A stretch of DNA of 64,000 nt from Miscanthus floridulus (GCF_019320115.1 NC_089584.1:74307533-74371532); one strand, 5' to 3'; counted from the first letter of the stretch, positions 11,583-22,206 are shown. The notes: generated from the sequence alone by a model not told the origin. Numbers and translations: made by a program.

Positions 11583-13593
11583 TGTAAGGTCCTAATGGCT
11601 AGAGGGGGGTGAATAGCCTATAAAAAATTCTACAACAACACTTTGCAAACCGATTAGACAAATATGAGGCGAAGCGAGTGTTGCGCTAGCCTACTAAAAA
11701 TGCAAGCCACCTACCACAATTCTAGTTTATATAGTCTCTATACACACAATGGCTATGTTACTACACTAAGTTAGTGTGCTCTCAAAGGCTAACTAAAGAG
11801 CCACACTAACCAAACTAACAAGCTCTCACGACTAGCTACACTAAAGAGCTTGACAACTAGTTTGCGGTAATGTAAAAAGAGAGAGCAAGATGGTTATACC
11901 GCCGAGTCAAGGAATGAACCAATCAATCACATGAATGAATACCAATCACCTCAGAATCAAATGATGACACAATGATTTTTACCGAGGTTCACTTGCTTGC
12001 CGACAAGCTAGTCCTTGTTGTGGCGATACACTCACTTGAAGGTTCACGCGCTAATTGGCATCACACACCAAACCCTCAATAGGGTGCCGCACAACCAACA
12101 CAAGATGAGGATCACACAAGCCACAAGCAATTTACTAGAGTACTTTTTGGCTCTCCACCGGAGAAAGGTCAAGAACCCCTCATAATTACCATGATCAGAG
12201 CCGAAGACAATCACCAACATCCACTTGAAGATCCTCGCTGCTCCAAGCCATCTAGGTGGTAGCAACCACCAAGAGTAACAAGTGAATCCCGCAGCGAAAC
12301 ACGGACACCAAGTGCCTCTAGATGCAAACACTCAAGCAATGCACTTGGATTCACTCCCAATCTCACAAAGATGATGAATTAATGATGGAGATGAGTGGGA
12401 GGGCTTTGGCTAAGCTCATAAGGTTGCTATGTCAATGCAAATGGCCAAGAGAGTGAGCTAGAGCTGGCCATGGGGCTTAAATAGAAACCCCCATGAAATA
12501 GAGTTATTGGCTCCTTAGTCCACTAAAAATCAAGGTGACCAGATGCGCCAGTCAGATCGACCAAACACAGGACCCCGACGTCTGATAGCCCGATGCTTGC
12601 CACGTGTCATCGGCTTCAAATGTTGATCGCCTGATCTCAACGGTCATCGGTGCACTTTAGTTGCGACCAGACGCTCTATAGTGTAGGACCGGACACAGGA
12701 CTCTAGTGTCCAGTCACTTCCAGTAAGCTTCCATTTGTGATCGGACGCGTTAGTTTGATCATGACTGGACGTAGGATTCCTACGTCTGGTCACTTCTAGT
12801 AAGGTTCTAGAGGTGGAAATTTGAGATCGGACGTGTTCGGTCGGTCATGATCGGACACAGCATCAGTGTCCGGTCCTTTCTCCTCTTCTCTGTGCTGCCA
12901 CATTAGCAGGACTAAAAGCACCCACTATGTGTCTGGTCACTAGGTGACCCAGCGTTCGATCGAAGACCGATGCCAGCGCCTTCATTGCTTCCACTGACCG
13001 GACATGCCAGTCTAGTTGAGGCCAGCGTCCGGTGTACTCTGTGAAACCCTACCTTTTCTGTATAGGGCGCCTGTGGCACCATCGGACTGTCCGTATTCTA
13101 TGGGTGGACACTCTACCGATGAAGTTTCGAACCCTTGCTCCCAAGTGCTAAACACAATGTGTATCACCTTTGTGCATGTGTGTTAGCATATTTTCACAAA
13201 CATTTTCAAGGGTGTTAGCACTCCACTAGATCCTAAATGCATATGCAATGAGTTAGAGCATCTAGTGACACTTTGATAACCGCATTTTGATACGAGTTTC
13301 ACCCCTCTTAATAGTATGGCTATCGAACCTAAATGTGATCACACTCGCTAAGTGTCTTGATCACCAAAACAAAATGGCTCCTACCACTTATACCTTTGCC
13401 TTGAGCCTTTTGTTTTTCTCTTTCTTCTTTTCAAGTCTAAGCACTTGATCATCACCATGGCATCACCATCATTATGTCATGATCTTCATTTGCTTCACCA
13501 CTTGGAATGTGCTCCCTATCTCATGATCACTTTGATAAACTAGGTTAGCACTTAGGGTTTCATCAATTCACCAAAACTAAACTAGAGCTTTCA
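11583..13593 (-). repeat. Element B 5' LTR (2011 bp)
   Basis: Bounded by TG at 11583 (TGTAAGGTCC, a mutated form of TGAAAGGTCC seen in E) and GAGCTTTCA ending at 13593. A minus-strand TATTTAAGCCCC TATA-like box lies near 12475-12487. Degenerate CCGGACGC / GCGTCCGG palindromic repeats occupy about 12530-13060. The long open frames inside it are not genes. Confidence 0.87.
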
Positions 13594-13758
13594 AAGGTGT
13601 TGATCATGGGATCATCATGTCGCCTTCATCCAAGTCGCGTCTTGCACCCTATTGAACTATAAAACAATCACTTGCAAATTTATTAGTCCAATTTGGTTGT
13701 GTTGGTCATCAAACACCAAAATCCAAAGTAAATGGGCCTAGGGTCCATTTTCCTTACA
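13594..13758 (-). repeat. Element C 3' LTR, terminal 165 bp
   Basis: It matches 18648-18812 of the C 5' LTR closely and ends TTTTCCTTACA. It is followed at 13759 by ATCTCCCCCTTTT, the complement of an AAAAGGGGGAGAT polypurine tract. B is inserted at its left end. Confidence 0.87.
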
Positions 13759-15110
13759 ATCTCCCCCTTTTGGTGATTGATGACAACACGACCAAAACAA
13801 GCAAATAATAAAAAATTTGGACTTTAAAAACTATTTACTTGTTAGGATGCAATGCAAAGGGCAAGGTTATATGATGCTAAAAGATACCAATTGAAGATAC
13901 TAATTGTAAAGCTAAAAGGTACCACATGTAAATATATTTGAAAACTTATCTTGCCCTTGTAAATGTCCCCATGTGATATTATGGATTTAAGCCTTGCTTT
14001 TTGGTCCTACAAATTCTCCTCATTACATAGACTAATCCATAATACACTATTCTCCCTCTCTTGGACCATTACCACTTGTAAATTATTATGATAGGGCTTG
14101 CTTTTGGTCCTACAAATTCTCCCCCTTTGGAATCAAACACCGAAAAGGAAGACATTAGTAGCACACGAGAGATTCAAACTTGGTGATCCTTTGTATGTAG
14201 AGTGGAATAGGTCACCAATTTTGACTCTCACATTACATGGACTAAGCTCCCCCTAAATATATGCATACATATGATGGAGAATGTAGTTTATGCATAATTG
14301 GCAAATTAATGCTCAAGGGAGTTTAATCTATATAATGCATGGAGAAAGCATATAGATATCAAAGTGACATCAACATGATGATATTGGTTTAGAAATACCA
14401 CATGCAGAAACCAATTTGATTTATACCACTTGCAATAGGTGGTGGATATTTGAAGTATGATGCTTAACTTTGGGGACTCCATTTTCCTTGCAATGAGACT
14501 ACTACACACATGATAAGCTTGAAAAGGTGTTAGTCTCAAAGCATCCAACTTGTAGAGTAACCTCCCCCTAAATTTGTGCACACAAGTATGGAATTCTTGT
14601 AGGAGACATGCACATTGATTTTAGAATCAACCATACCACTTGAAAGATGACATCACATGAATGTGAGAATCATTTTTGAAGGTGATATTCGGGAGAAAAT
14701 ATCTATAATTTGGACTTTGGCACATATTAGATGAACAATTGTAAAACAAGCTATGTGTCGTGCTCCTAAACAATTTAAACCATGTAAGTTTGCTCCAAGG
14801 GTTAAGAATGAAACCGAGCAAGCCTACCATAAGATGTACCTAGTGTATGCATGGCAAAAGATACAAGCATACAAATGCAAACCTAGGCATGAAAAGGAAC
14901 TAGATGCTAATTACAAGAATTTAAATCTTGATACCAATTGTAAGAAATACCAATTGAAAGAAATTACATCTAGTTACCTAACATGGAAAGGGCAATTTGG
15001 GTCCATAGTATTCACTAACCCACTTGGCAATGACTTTGTCCATAATGATGCACCCCATGAAATACACCCATACTTTGCCAAGTCTCCAAATTCCCTGAAG
15101 TCCATCGGAC
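13759..15110 (-). other. Element C 3' non-coding region with repeated polypurine tracts
   Basis: About 1.35 kb of AT-rich sequence has no recognisable coding domain. CTCCCCC-type blocks occur at 13760, 14118, 14247 and 14561, as in elements B and E. In an autonomous relative pol would lie between gag and this region; here gag is followed directly by it. The small plus-strand frame 14753-15145 has no recognisable motif and I do not call it a gene. Confidence 0.6.
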
Positions 15111-15113
15111 TTC

Positions 15114-17273
15114 TCACTTCCCTTTTGGGATCCAAACCTTCTTAGTGCTCTTCATGTTGAAAATGATCTCCTTTGGCACCCAAAAACGTTTGACCCCATT
15201 GTTGACTTGTTTGTTCACCTTGATGGCTACCACCTTGTTATTTTTCTTCTTGTTTAACAAGTATGGTGTGGAGGCCTTCTTGTCCACTTTATTGGTGTAG
15301 GTGTTAGAGAGCTTGCTTGTTTGCTTTTTCTCTTTCTTCTTTGCTCCTCCCCCATTCTTCACCTTGCACTCATAGGACCTATGGCCTTCCTTGAGGCATA
15401 CGTAGCAAACCACGGTTTGTCCTTCATCAAGCTTCTTCACTCCTTTGATGATGTTATCTTGATGAAGTTGGGCTTGCTCCGTTTTGCCTTTTACTTGAGT
15501 CAAGTCCTTGGTAAGGCAAGCCACTTCTTGCTTGAGTTGCTCATTCTCTATTGCGACCTCTTGTGTGCATGTATCTACAATAATTTTCTCAACACAAACT
15601 TGGTTGCACAAGGATGAGTCTAAACATAAATCATTGCAAGAAGTAGAGGCATCCTTTTTAGGCATGTCAAAAATAAAACTTTTCTTTTTAGGTGCCTCCA
15701 TGGGGGTAGAACCGATGGCTTCAAGATTAGCAACTTTATTAGTTAACTATCACAATGTTTGCACATAGTTTCCATTTTAGCAAGCAAACTTTTATAAGCA
15801 TCTTGTGAGTTAGCTAACTTTTTCTTTAATTTTTCATTTTTCTTTACAAGTTGCTCATCATTAATTTGTGCAATTATTTATGTTTGCACTAGTCTTAAGT
15901 TGCTCAATTTTAGTAGATAGCTCCATATTAAGATTGTCAAAAGTTTCATATTGTCAAGCAAAGTAGCATAAGCTTGTTGTGAGCTATCTAGTTTTTCTTT
16001 TAATTTTTCAACCTTCTTTTGTTGACTAGTGCAAACTTTAGCAAAGTTAAGATTTTCTTGCACAATTTTATCATAAGAAGGTAGCTCATCATTACTATCA
16101 CTATTATTGTCGCTATCACTAGGGATAGCCTTTTTGTTACCTCGTGCCATAAGGCACACACATGAGGTGCTTGATGATGAGTGCTTGTGCCTTCGCCTCT
16201 TATGATGGTCTTCTTCTTCACTTGGAGAATTATCCCATGACCATATTGATGTGAGGGCTTTGTCCTTGCATGCCTTCTTCTTTTGTCTTGGGTGTGGGCT
16301 TGTTTGGACAAACTTCCACAAAGTGCTCCAACTCACTGCATCCATAGCATCCTTTCTTTCTTTGCTAATTTCTTTGATTGGTGAAGATGAAATCTTGAAT
16401 TTGGATGGGCACACCCTTGACATTGAGCCTTTGGATCATCTTCTCCACCTTGTTGATAAGTTTGATTGATTCTTCATCAAGATCAGAGGTGGAGGAGGAA
16501 GATTGATCATCATCACTTGATTCTTGATCATCATCATCATCGTCGTCTTCATCTTCACTTGAGGAGCTTGAGCTTGAGCTTGTCTCAACTTGCTTGCCCT
16601 TCATCTTCTTTTTCTCACTACATGTGAAAGCTTTTCCTTTGCTTGATGAAGAGGCTTCTTCTTGACTCATCTTGCGTGACATTTCAAATGCCACTATCTT
16701 GCCAATGACTATGGCCAAGGTCATGGTGCTCAAGTCCTCTATGTTGTGAAGGATGGTGATGATGCTTGACAATTTCTTTTGTGGTAGCACGGAGATGATC
16801 TTCCTCATGATGTCTGCATCATCTAGCTTGGTTAATCCTATTGAATGGAGCTCATTAATAATTAGATTCAAACAAGAATACATATCACGAAGAAGTTCAT
16901 CATCATTTATTTTAAAGGAATCATAATTTTGTTTAGCTAGACAATGTTTTTGCTCATGGACATTAGTTGTGCCATCATGGAGCTCTTGGAGTTTTAACCA
17001 AATTTCATGTGTTGTATTTAAAGTGAATACTTGGTTAAACACATCCATGCTAAAAGATTCAAACAAACAATTTTTAGCTCTAGCATTAAAATGAATTTCT
17101 TTTTCTTCACTCTTTGTAGGTTTATCGAGATTCTTAATGGGTTTCATCCCATCATGAGTGACTCTCCAAACTCCTAAATCTACCACCTCAAGGTGACAAG
17201 CCATTCTAGCTTTATAGTAGGGGAAGTTAGTGCCGTCAAAGTACAGAGGCCTAGAGGTATCCATCCTAACCAC
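15114..17273 (-). pseudogene. Element C gag, degenerate
   Basis: Starts at ATG 17273 (MVRMDTSRPLYFDGTNFPYYKARM, shown here in two pieces: MVRMDTSRPLYFDG and TNFPYYKARM). A 302-codon open stretch (17273-16365) covers the gag core and a serine/aspartate tract. Broken frames follow at 16423-15878 and 15701-15114. The last part carries a glutamine/lysine coiled coil and one CCHC knuckle (CYVCLKEGHRSYEC near 15400-15360), ending with a basic WVPK/WIPK tail like the ends of gag in A and B. Gag would coat the RNA. With no pol, C would need enzymes from a related element. Confidence 0.8.
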
Positions 17274-17330
17274 TTTGAATAGCGTCGGCTCAACTGCGGT
17301 GAAGCCAAAGGTCCAAATTGAACCAACCTA

Positions 17331-17342
17331 TCTCTAATACCA
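17331..17342 (-). other. Element C primer-binding site
   Basis: The minus strand reads TGGTATTAGAGA, a mutated initiator-Met tRNA complement, two bases inside the LTR edge. Confidence 0.75.
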
Positions 17343-17344
17343 AT

Positions 17345-18812
17345 TGAAAGGGAACCGTTACGCCTAAGAGGGGGGTGAATTAGGCAACTTAAAACTCTAA
17401 CTCTAAACTATGGCCTCTTTTTCTACCCTTAGCAAAACCTATGCAAAAAGATAAACTATCTAAATGTGCAACTACGGTTTTGCTAGTGTGTTGCTATCTC
17501 TACCGCAAAAGGAGTTATGCAAACAATGTAAATGCGGAAGCTAAAGAGTAAGGTAGAGATATGCAAACTCCCATCGATGACTCTGATATTTTTACTAAGG
17601 TATCGAGAAGCGCGCAAGCTTCCCCTAGTCCTTGTTGGAGCCCCTCGCAAGGGCCAAGATCCTGATTAGGTAACTCCATGGATAGTCTCGAGCCTTCCCC
17701 ATGTGCAAGTGGGTCTCCAGTGTGCCTTCTGGCAAGCCTCTCCTAGACCACTCCCCGTCGTCTTCACTATCAAGCTTCCGGCCAAACCGCCGCGGGCCTT
17801 ATTCCCTTCGGTACATGATGGCAGCCACACCACAAACGCGGTTGGTGTGATCTTGTAAGACTACAAGCCCCTCCAATGTACAACAATGGTGCATACAAGC
17901 ATCGAGTGGTAAGAGGTATGCAATCCTTACTAAACACTAGGCCTAAACATAGAGCAAGCACATAAGCGGTGGTCTAATCAACCTAAGCACTTCGCAAAGC
18001 ACCTACGCTAATCACCTAATGAATCACTAAGCACTATGCAAGTAGAGATCACTAAAATGGTGTATCGACACCCTTGGTATGTTTCCACAGCTCCACTCTT
18101 CTCAAATGGCCAGTTCAGGGGTCTATTTATAAGTCTCACTGAGAAAGTAGCCGTTGGGGACAAAATCCTACTTTTCTGCTACTGACCGGACGCTGCTGTC
18201 GTCCTGACCAGACACATCTGGTTGTCTCAACCATTAGAGCACGCGATCAACTGATCGGACGCTGATGGCGCCTAGTCACGTGCCACTGGACGCGTCCGGT
18301 CATAACTTCGCTGCTCTAGAACCTCTCTGTACTCGATCGGATGCTGCAGTTCTTGCATCCGGTCGATTAGCCGCCAGCATCTAGTCAGTGCTGAGTGTGT
18401 TGCCGGGATGATGAACAGTACCATCGATGCATTCAAACACTTTCAGTCCTCAACGTTCGGTCGCTGCTGCTGACGCCTGCTATTGCCGAGCAACTGATCG
18501 GACGCGTCGGGTCCCTATAAGGGTTGCGTCCGGTCACCTCTGTGAAGCTCGTTTCTTCGCGATCTGGCGTCCGGCTTGGTTCCAATCTTTGTGCTTGGAC
18601 TTTGCTTGATATCTTGGGTCTTCTATTGTGCTTCTAGGGTCTTGCTTAAGGTGTTGATCGTGGGATCATCACGTCGCCTTCGTCCAAGTCACGTCTTGCA
18701 CCCTATTAAACTACAAAACAATCACTTGCAAATTTATTAGTCCAATTTAGTTGTGTTGGTTATCAAACACCAAAATCCAAAGTAAATGAGCCTAGAGTCC
18801 ATTTTCTTTACA
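17345..18812 (-). repeat. Element C 5' LTR (1468 bp)
   Basis: Runs from TGAAAGGGAACC at 17345 to CTTTACA at 18812. A minus-strand TTATAAATAG TATA box lies near 18124-18133. CCGGACGC/GCGTCCGGTC palindromic repeats fill about 18180-18545. The flanking five bases at 18813 (GCCTT) should be one copy of the target duplication; the other copy is off the window. Confidence 0.87.
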
Positions 18813-18892
18813 GCCTTCTCCGCCTTCTCGGCAGCGGGCTCCTCCTCCGTGGGCTTCTTCATCGTTGGCTTCTTCTCCACCTTGGGCACCAT
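18813..18892 (-). pseudogene. Histone H2B, N-terminal 26 codons, cut by element C
   Basis: The minus strand from ATG 18892 reads MVPKVEKKPTMKKPTEEEPA followed by AEKAEK. This is the lysine/alanine/proline-rich N-terminal tail of plant histone H2B. The frame stops abruptly at the LTR edge of element C, so the histone fold would lie left of C, outside the window. Compared with typical grass H2B tails, several alanines are V, T or M, a pattern expected from transitions, so this copy may already have been decaying. H2B packages DNA in nucleosomes; this fragment cannot make a histone. Confidence 0.8.
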
Positions 18893-19050
18893 CGATATTG
18901 TGGATTGATTCGAGATGAGGGGTTTGCACTTTGCTCGATCGGGTTCGGGGACAGGGGATTCGTTGTGTTTGCTAGTGATTGATGAGAAGAGGGGAAGGGT
19001 GTGATCGGTTTATAGATCACAAGCGATAGGCAATGATTGGTCCAAAGGCA
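18893..19050 (-). promoter_or_regulatory. Promoter and 5' UTR of the disrupted H2B gene
   Basis: On the minus strand a TATA box (ATCTATAAACC, 19007-19017) lies about 115 bp upstream of the ATG. A CCAAT box (19036-19040, GGACCAATCATTG context) lies about 20 bp further up. Both are well-placed core elements. I did not find a clean plant histone octamer. From 19050 to element D at 19274 there is GC-rich sequence with no gene. It resumes after D at 25665, showing D inserted in the upstream region of this gene. Confidence 0.6.
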
Positions 19051-19273
19051 AGTGCCTCAAATCGATGACATGGAGAGGTGCGAGCCATTGGTGCCGCTTC
19101 AAGCGGACGGCTGCGATGGGTTTCGACGTGAATTGCTGATGTGGTCTGCTTGTTGGGCTACGAGGAAGGTAGAACATGGCAGGAAGCTATCCAAGAAATG
19201 GATTTTCGGGCCTGTAGGGCGCAGAGGTGGGGCAGGCAGAGCGCAGAGGTGGGGTAGGCGAGCGGCCCACTTT

Positions 19274-19310
19274 GGGCTTGTTTGGTTTGTTGGCTAATTC
19301 ATAACCAGGC
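19274..19310 (+). repeat. Element D left terminal inverted repeat
   Basis: Begins GGGCTTGTTTGGTT. Further copies of the TGTTTGGTTG motif occur just inside, at about 19367 and 19378. It pairs with 25640-25664 on the other strand. Confidence 0.75.
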
Positions 19311-19468
19311 TAGGATTGTAGCCATGTTAGCCAAATCCAGGTTCAACCAAGCCAACATGGGGCTGTTTGGTTGACCTGCTATGTGTGGCTTGGTTGATCT
19401 AAGTTGGTGTTTAGTTGGGTGAATAAGATCCGGTCTGCACAAGTTGGCCAACCTGGGGTGTGTTGGGT

Positions 19469-19664
19469 CAGTGTTATCCTAAACGCTAAACGGTAAACAG
19501 TCGGTCACCTACCGTTTAGCCTATTATTCGGGCAAAACGGGTGTTTAAACGGGAAAAACGGCCGTTTAAACGGTCAAAACAACCGATTAAACGGAAACGG
19601 TGTACCACCGTGTAGCGTTTAAACGGTGTATAAACGGGCTAAACGGCCGTTTAGGCGAACAGTG
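19469..19664. mobile_element. 196-bp non-autonomous hAT MITE nested in D
   Basis: The left end is CAGTGTTATCCTAAACG. The right end reverse complemented is CACTGTTCGCCTAAACG, 14 of 17 matching. A perfect 7-bp direct repeat GTTGGGT flanks it (19462-19468 and 19665-19671). The interior is almost entirely AAACGG/CCGTTT subterminal repeats, as in hAT elements where such repeats bind transposase. It has no coding capacity. It lies 80 bp upstream of the TATA box of the GRF gene remnant. Confidence 0.78.
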
Positions 19665-19744
19665 GTTGGGTGGGATATAAACTGGACGGTGCCCTCACCG
19701 CTTCTAGGAATCGGTGGCGTTACCCCTCCCCGCCGTACGCCTCG

Positions 19745-19752
19745 CTATAAAT
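19745..19752 (+). promoter_or_regulatory. TATA box of the GRF-type gene in D
   Basis: CTATAAAT lies in a GC-rich context. It is followed about 35 bp later by a C/T-rich leader (CTTTCTTCACC...), which suits a plant pol II start site. Confidence 0.5.
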
Positions 19753-19779
19753 GGGAGCCGGGTGACCCTTCGCTTTCTT

Positions 19780-20983
19780 CACCGGTCCCTCACCCCTCAT
19801 CTTCCTCACTCCGCCGTCCTCTCTGCTTCCTTTGCTCCCTTCCTCGCGCCCGTCGCCGTCTTCTCGCGCTCCTCCTCGACCAGCTCCGATGGCCGAGCTA
19901 GCCCTCCCCGTGGAATCCGGTGCGGAGCGCCTTTGCCGTCGCCGCTGCAGGGTACGGGTGCACCTATGTGTCGCGCTCTCCGTCTTCGGCTGGGTCGCGG
20001 TCGAGGACCCGTTCGTAGCAGTCCGTGGATAGTGACTCCGGCAACTCCTCCTTCAACACTGGCTCCGAACGGGCATCCGAATCCCAGGTGGCATTTATTC
20101 CCCTTCGACCTCCCCTAGGGTTTATGTTAAAATTCCCAAATGCCATTTTTTTCTGTTCAAGATCGATGACATTGAATGTTTCTTGTGTAATCTATAGTGC
20201 ATTCGATGCTTAATTGTGGTTTGCTGTCAACCTCCCCTAGGGTTTATGCTAAAATGCCCAACTTTGATCCCTAGGGTTTATGTTAAACTGCACAAATCAC
20301 AGTTTTCTTGTTCAAGATCGATGAGATGGAATAGTTCCTGTATAATCTGTAGTACATTTTACCCTTAATTGCCGTTTGGTGCCATATTGGTGACCAATTT
20401 ATGTTTTTTCCTCATTTGTCAATAGGGCAACAGTGACACCTCAATCCCAGATGCTGCTACGAGCATGATTGGAGTGGTATGCATGTCGTTAGGATTAAGA
20501 AGTGCAACCATGGTCGTCGTGCTGTGATGAAGAAATGCTGGGGGAAAGAACACTGGCAGGCGCTTCTTGGGCTGCCCAGTGGAGGTATCAACAACATTTT
20601 GATATGCTTACAGTTCTTGCTGTCCTAGTAATGTTACAGTGATCAGTGCCAGTTTGTGGAATGGTTGGATGAACCATGGCCAGAACAGGTGCAGGATTGC
20701 CTGAAAGAGCTATGGAAGGAGCTGAAGGTCACTAGGCGCTGTGAAGCAAGGGCGAATGAAGCTTTGCATGATGCCTGGAGAGCAGGGACACTGCTGTCTT
20801 GGCTAGAGTTGCCTTGCAGGAAGAAGTGAATCGTACCAAACATGTGGCTCAGCGCATCTGTAACACCTACGAGAGGAAGGCCGCCGTCGCAGTGATCGAC
20901 GAGAGCAAGATGATGTACCTGGTCTACTGCCTGCTTGGAGTGATCGTCTTTCTGGTGGTTGCTATCCTGTTCAATGCCAAGTG
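19780..20983 (+). pseudogene. GRF-type zinc-finger-like protein with C-terminal membrane segment (broken), cargo of D
   Basis: Three exons can be followed: about 19780-20087, 20426-20584 and 20640-20983, with GT-AG borders. Exon 1 ends in a serine-rich stretch. Exon 2 has CNHGRR. Exon 3 begins with CQFVEWLDEPWPEQ, the end of GRF zinc fingers in plants, then a charged coiled-coil stretch. The last 61 codons (20799-20981) finish in about 20 hydrophobic residues (MMYLVYCLLGVIVFLVVAIL), a likely tail anchor. In-frame stops in exon 1, a frame mismatch between exons 2 and 3, and a frameshift near 20790 make it a pseudogene. GRF proteins of this shape are very numerous in grass genomes, which would fit transposon cargo. 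The GRF assignment rests on motif recognition only. Confidence 0.55.
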
Positions 20984-21890
20984 ATGCAAAGTTCCAGCTG
21001 ATGTGGTCTTTTGTTGATATGCCGAAACCTCTGTTAGTATCAGTATTGGTTGGATTAGTTACTTCAGTAGTTCTCGGTTACTTGCAGTACTTAACTGGTA
21101 TGCTTAGGATGCACTAGGTAAAGTGCTGAATGCAGTGGAACCTCATATTTTGATTGTGCCCATTACGGACTGAATGGTGCACTTCTGAAAGTTTGATATT
21201 GTGCAGTGCATAGCACTGATGACTGTTAGCCTAGCACTGAATGTGTTAGCATATTTTGATTGTGCCCAATTCGTAATGATTGGTGCACCTCTTCTGTAAG
21301 TATGTCAGTAAACTGTTATGGATGGTTCGAACTCATATGTCAGTACTATGAATCAATTAGACTGGCCACAATGTGGGCTTTTGTCGGTGCCAAGGAAGGA
21401 GAGAGCGTTCAAGCACCGGTGCTTAACGCTGTGGCTGGTGCCTAGTTTCAAAAAATCTTGGCATCGGGGCATGTTCGTTCCACGGTGTCTGAAACATAAA
21501 AAATTCAATCCCAAACTACGAGGAAGGTGAAAGGAGCACGCCGTCTGCTAGAATGAAGAGACGGATGAGGAGAAGGATGGGATTTTTTTTTTTTGGCGGG
21601 GTCCATAGTCAATCCAAGCACCAGTGCCCACGCTGTGGCTATATTTAGAATCTTGGCATCTATATGAGGTGGAAGAGAGAGAAATTTTCTAGCACCGGCA
21701 ACATTGTGGCTAGTCTTATCTGGAACTTGGTTTACATGATCATTGCAGATATGTCAGTAATATGTAATGGATGCCAAATTATCAAAGATTCCAGTCAAAT
21801 GTGCCATCTGATAATTGCAGATTTGGATGTAGGTTCATATTACAAGGTTTTTGACATCCTGGTTCACATAAATAGTTCTTAAAAGCATGG
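20984..21890. other. Non-coding spacer of element D with diverged internal repeats
   Basis: No gene is seen. A TATTTTGATTGTGCCCA block is repeated at 21146 and 21250. A looser CAAGCACCGGTGC...GCTGTGGCT block recurs at about 21408, 21616 and 21690. There is a run of T at 21583-21592. This is probably the 3' flank of the GRF gene, and the convergent end of the neighbouring minus-strand ORF. Confidence 0.4.
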
Positions 21891-21894
21891 CCAT

Positions 21895-22206
21895 CTACTT
21901 AAGATACAGCAAATAGGCTTGGAAAACAACTACAACTAGGAGCAGTACAACACAAAGGTCCTTGGTACTTAGAAAATTGATATTCACATCTACTTTTTCC
22001 TTGCCTACGTCCTTCACGATTTCCTCAACATTGGGCTTGGATTGCGCTTGCTGATACTTGAACAATGCTTGTTCAACTTCAGCCCTAGATGCAAAACTCG
22101 AGTGGAGATTATTTGCATAACCTGACACTTGACGGTGGCAATCCATCCACGTCGTGTACACTCCAGGCTTGCGGCCAACAAACACAACATAAAACTTGTT
22201 CTTCAT
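21895..22206 (-). CDS. RNase H1 N-terminal (viroplasmin-like) protein with C-terminal membrane segment, cargo of D
   Basis: A 103-codon open frame from ATG 22206. Residues 4-50 (KFYVVFVGRKPGVYTTW, then CHRQVSGYANNLHSSFASRAEVEQAL) match the pattern of the RNase H1 N-terminal / caulimovirus viroplasmin fold, a small double-stranded RNA/RNA-DNA hybrid-binding domain. The RNase H catalytic domain is absent. The last 20 residues are strongly hydrophobic (CVVLLLVVVVFQAYLLYL) and would be a tail anchor. An upstream AG at the 3' end of a T-rich stretch (ATGCAG near 22208) could be a splice acceptor, so an upstream exon is possible. Unlike the other genes in D it has no internal stop. Function unknown. 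Confidence 0.55.
   Translation of the reverse strand: MKNKFYVVFVGRKPGVYTTWMDCHRQVSGYANNLHSSFASRAEVEQALFKYQQAQSKPNVEEIVKDVGKEKVDVNINFLSTKDLCVVLLLVVVVFQAYLLYLK

Larger units (their letters stand above)
4622..13593 (-). mobile_element. Element B: Sirevirus-like Ty1/copia retrotransposon
   Basis: Minus-strand element with right (5') LTR 11583-13593, primer site 11568-11580, gag 9500-11525, pol 6273-9480, polypurine region 5071-6270, and the inner 450 bp of its 3' LTR at 4622-5070. The rest of the 3' LTR is displaced off the window by element A. B interrupts the 3' LTR of element C: C sequence resumes at 13594 with AAGGTGTTGATC, matching the intact C LTR copy at 18650. B belongs to the same family as element E (26589-51962) in both LTR and coding sequence. 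It is degenerate, with many stops and frameshifts and a substituted integrase catalytic residue. Confidence 0.9.
13594..18812 (-). mobile_element. Element C: gag-only Sirevirus-like retrotransposon
   Basis: Minus-strand element with 5' LTR 17345-18812, primer site 17331-17342, gag remnants 15114-17273, and a non-coding stretch with repeated polypurine blocks 13759-15110. The terminal 165 bp of its 3' LTR (13594-13758) remain; the rest was displaced by element B. No integrase, reverse transcriptase or RNase H motif is visible between gag and the polypurine tracts, so C looks non-autonomous from the start, or deleted. C is inserted in a histone H2B coding sequence at 18812/18813. Confidence 0.85.

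Noticed and set aside
15321..15617. 98-codon plus-strand hydrophobic frame
   Set aside because: Antisense of the C gag zinc-knuckle region; the minus-strand reading has a clear CCHC motif.
21895..22206. Integrated plant pararetrovirus suggested by the viroplasmin-like domain
   Set aside because: The same fold is the N-terminal domain of cellular RNase H1. No movement, coat or polymerase sequence of a caulimovirus is nearby, and it lies between transposon ends.
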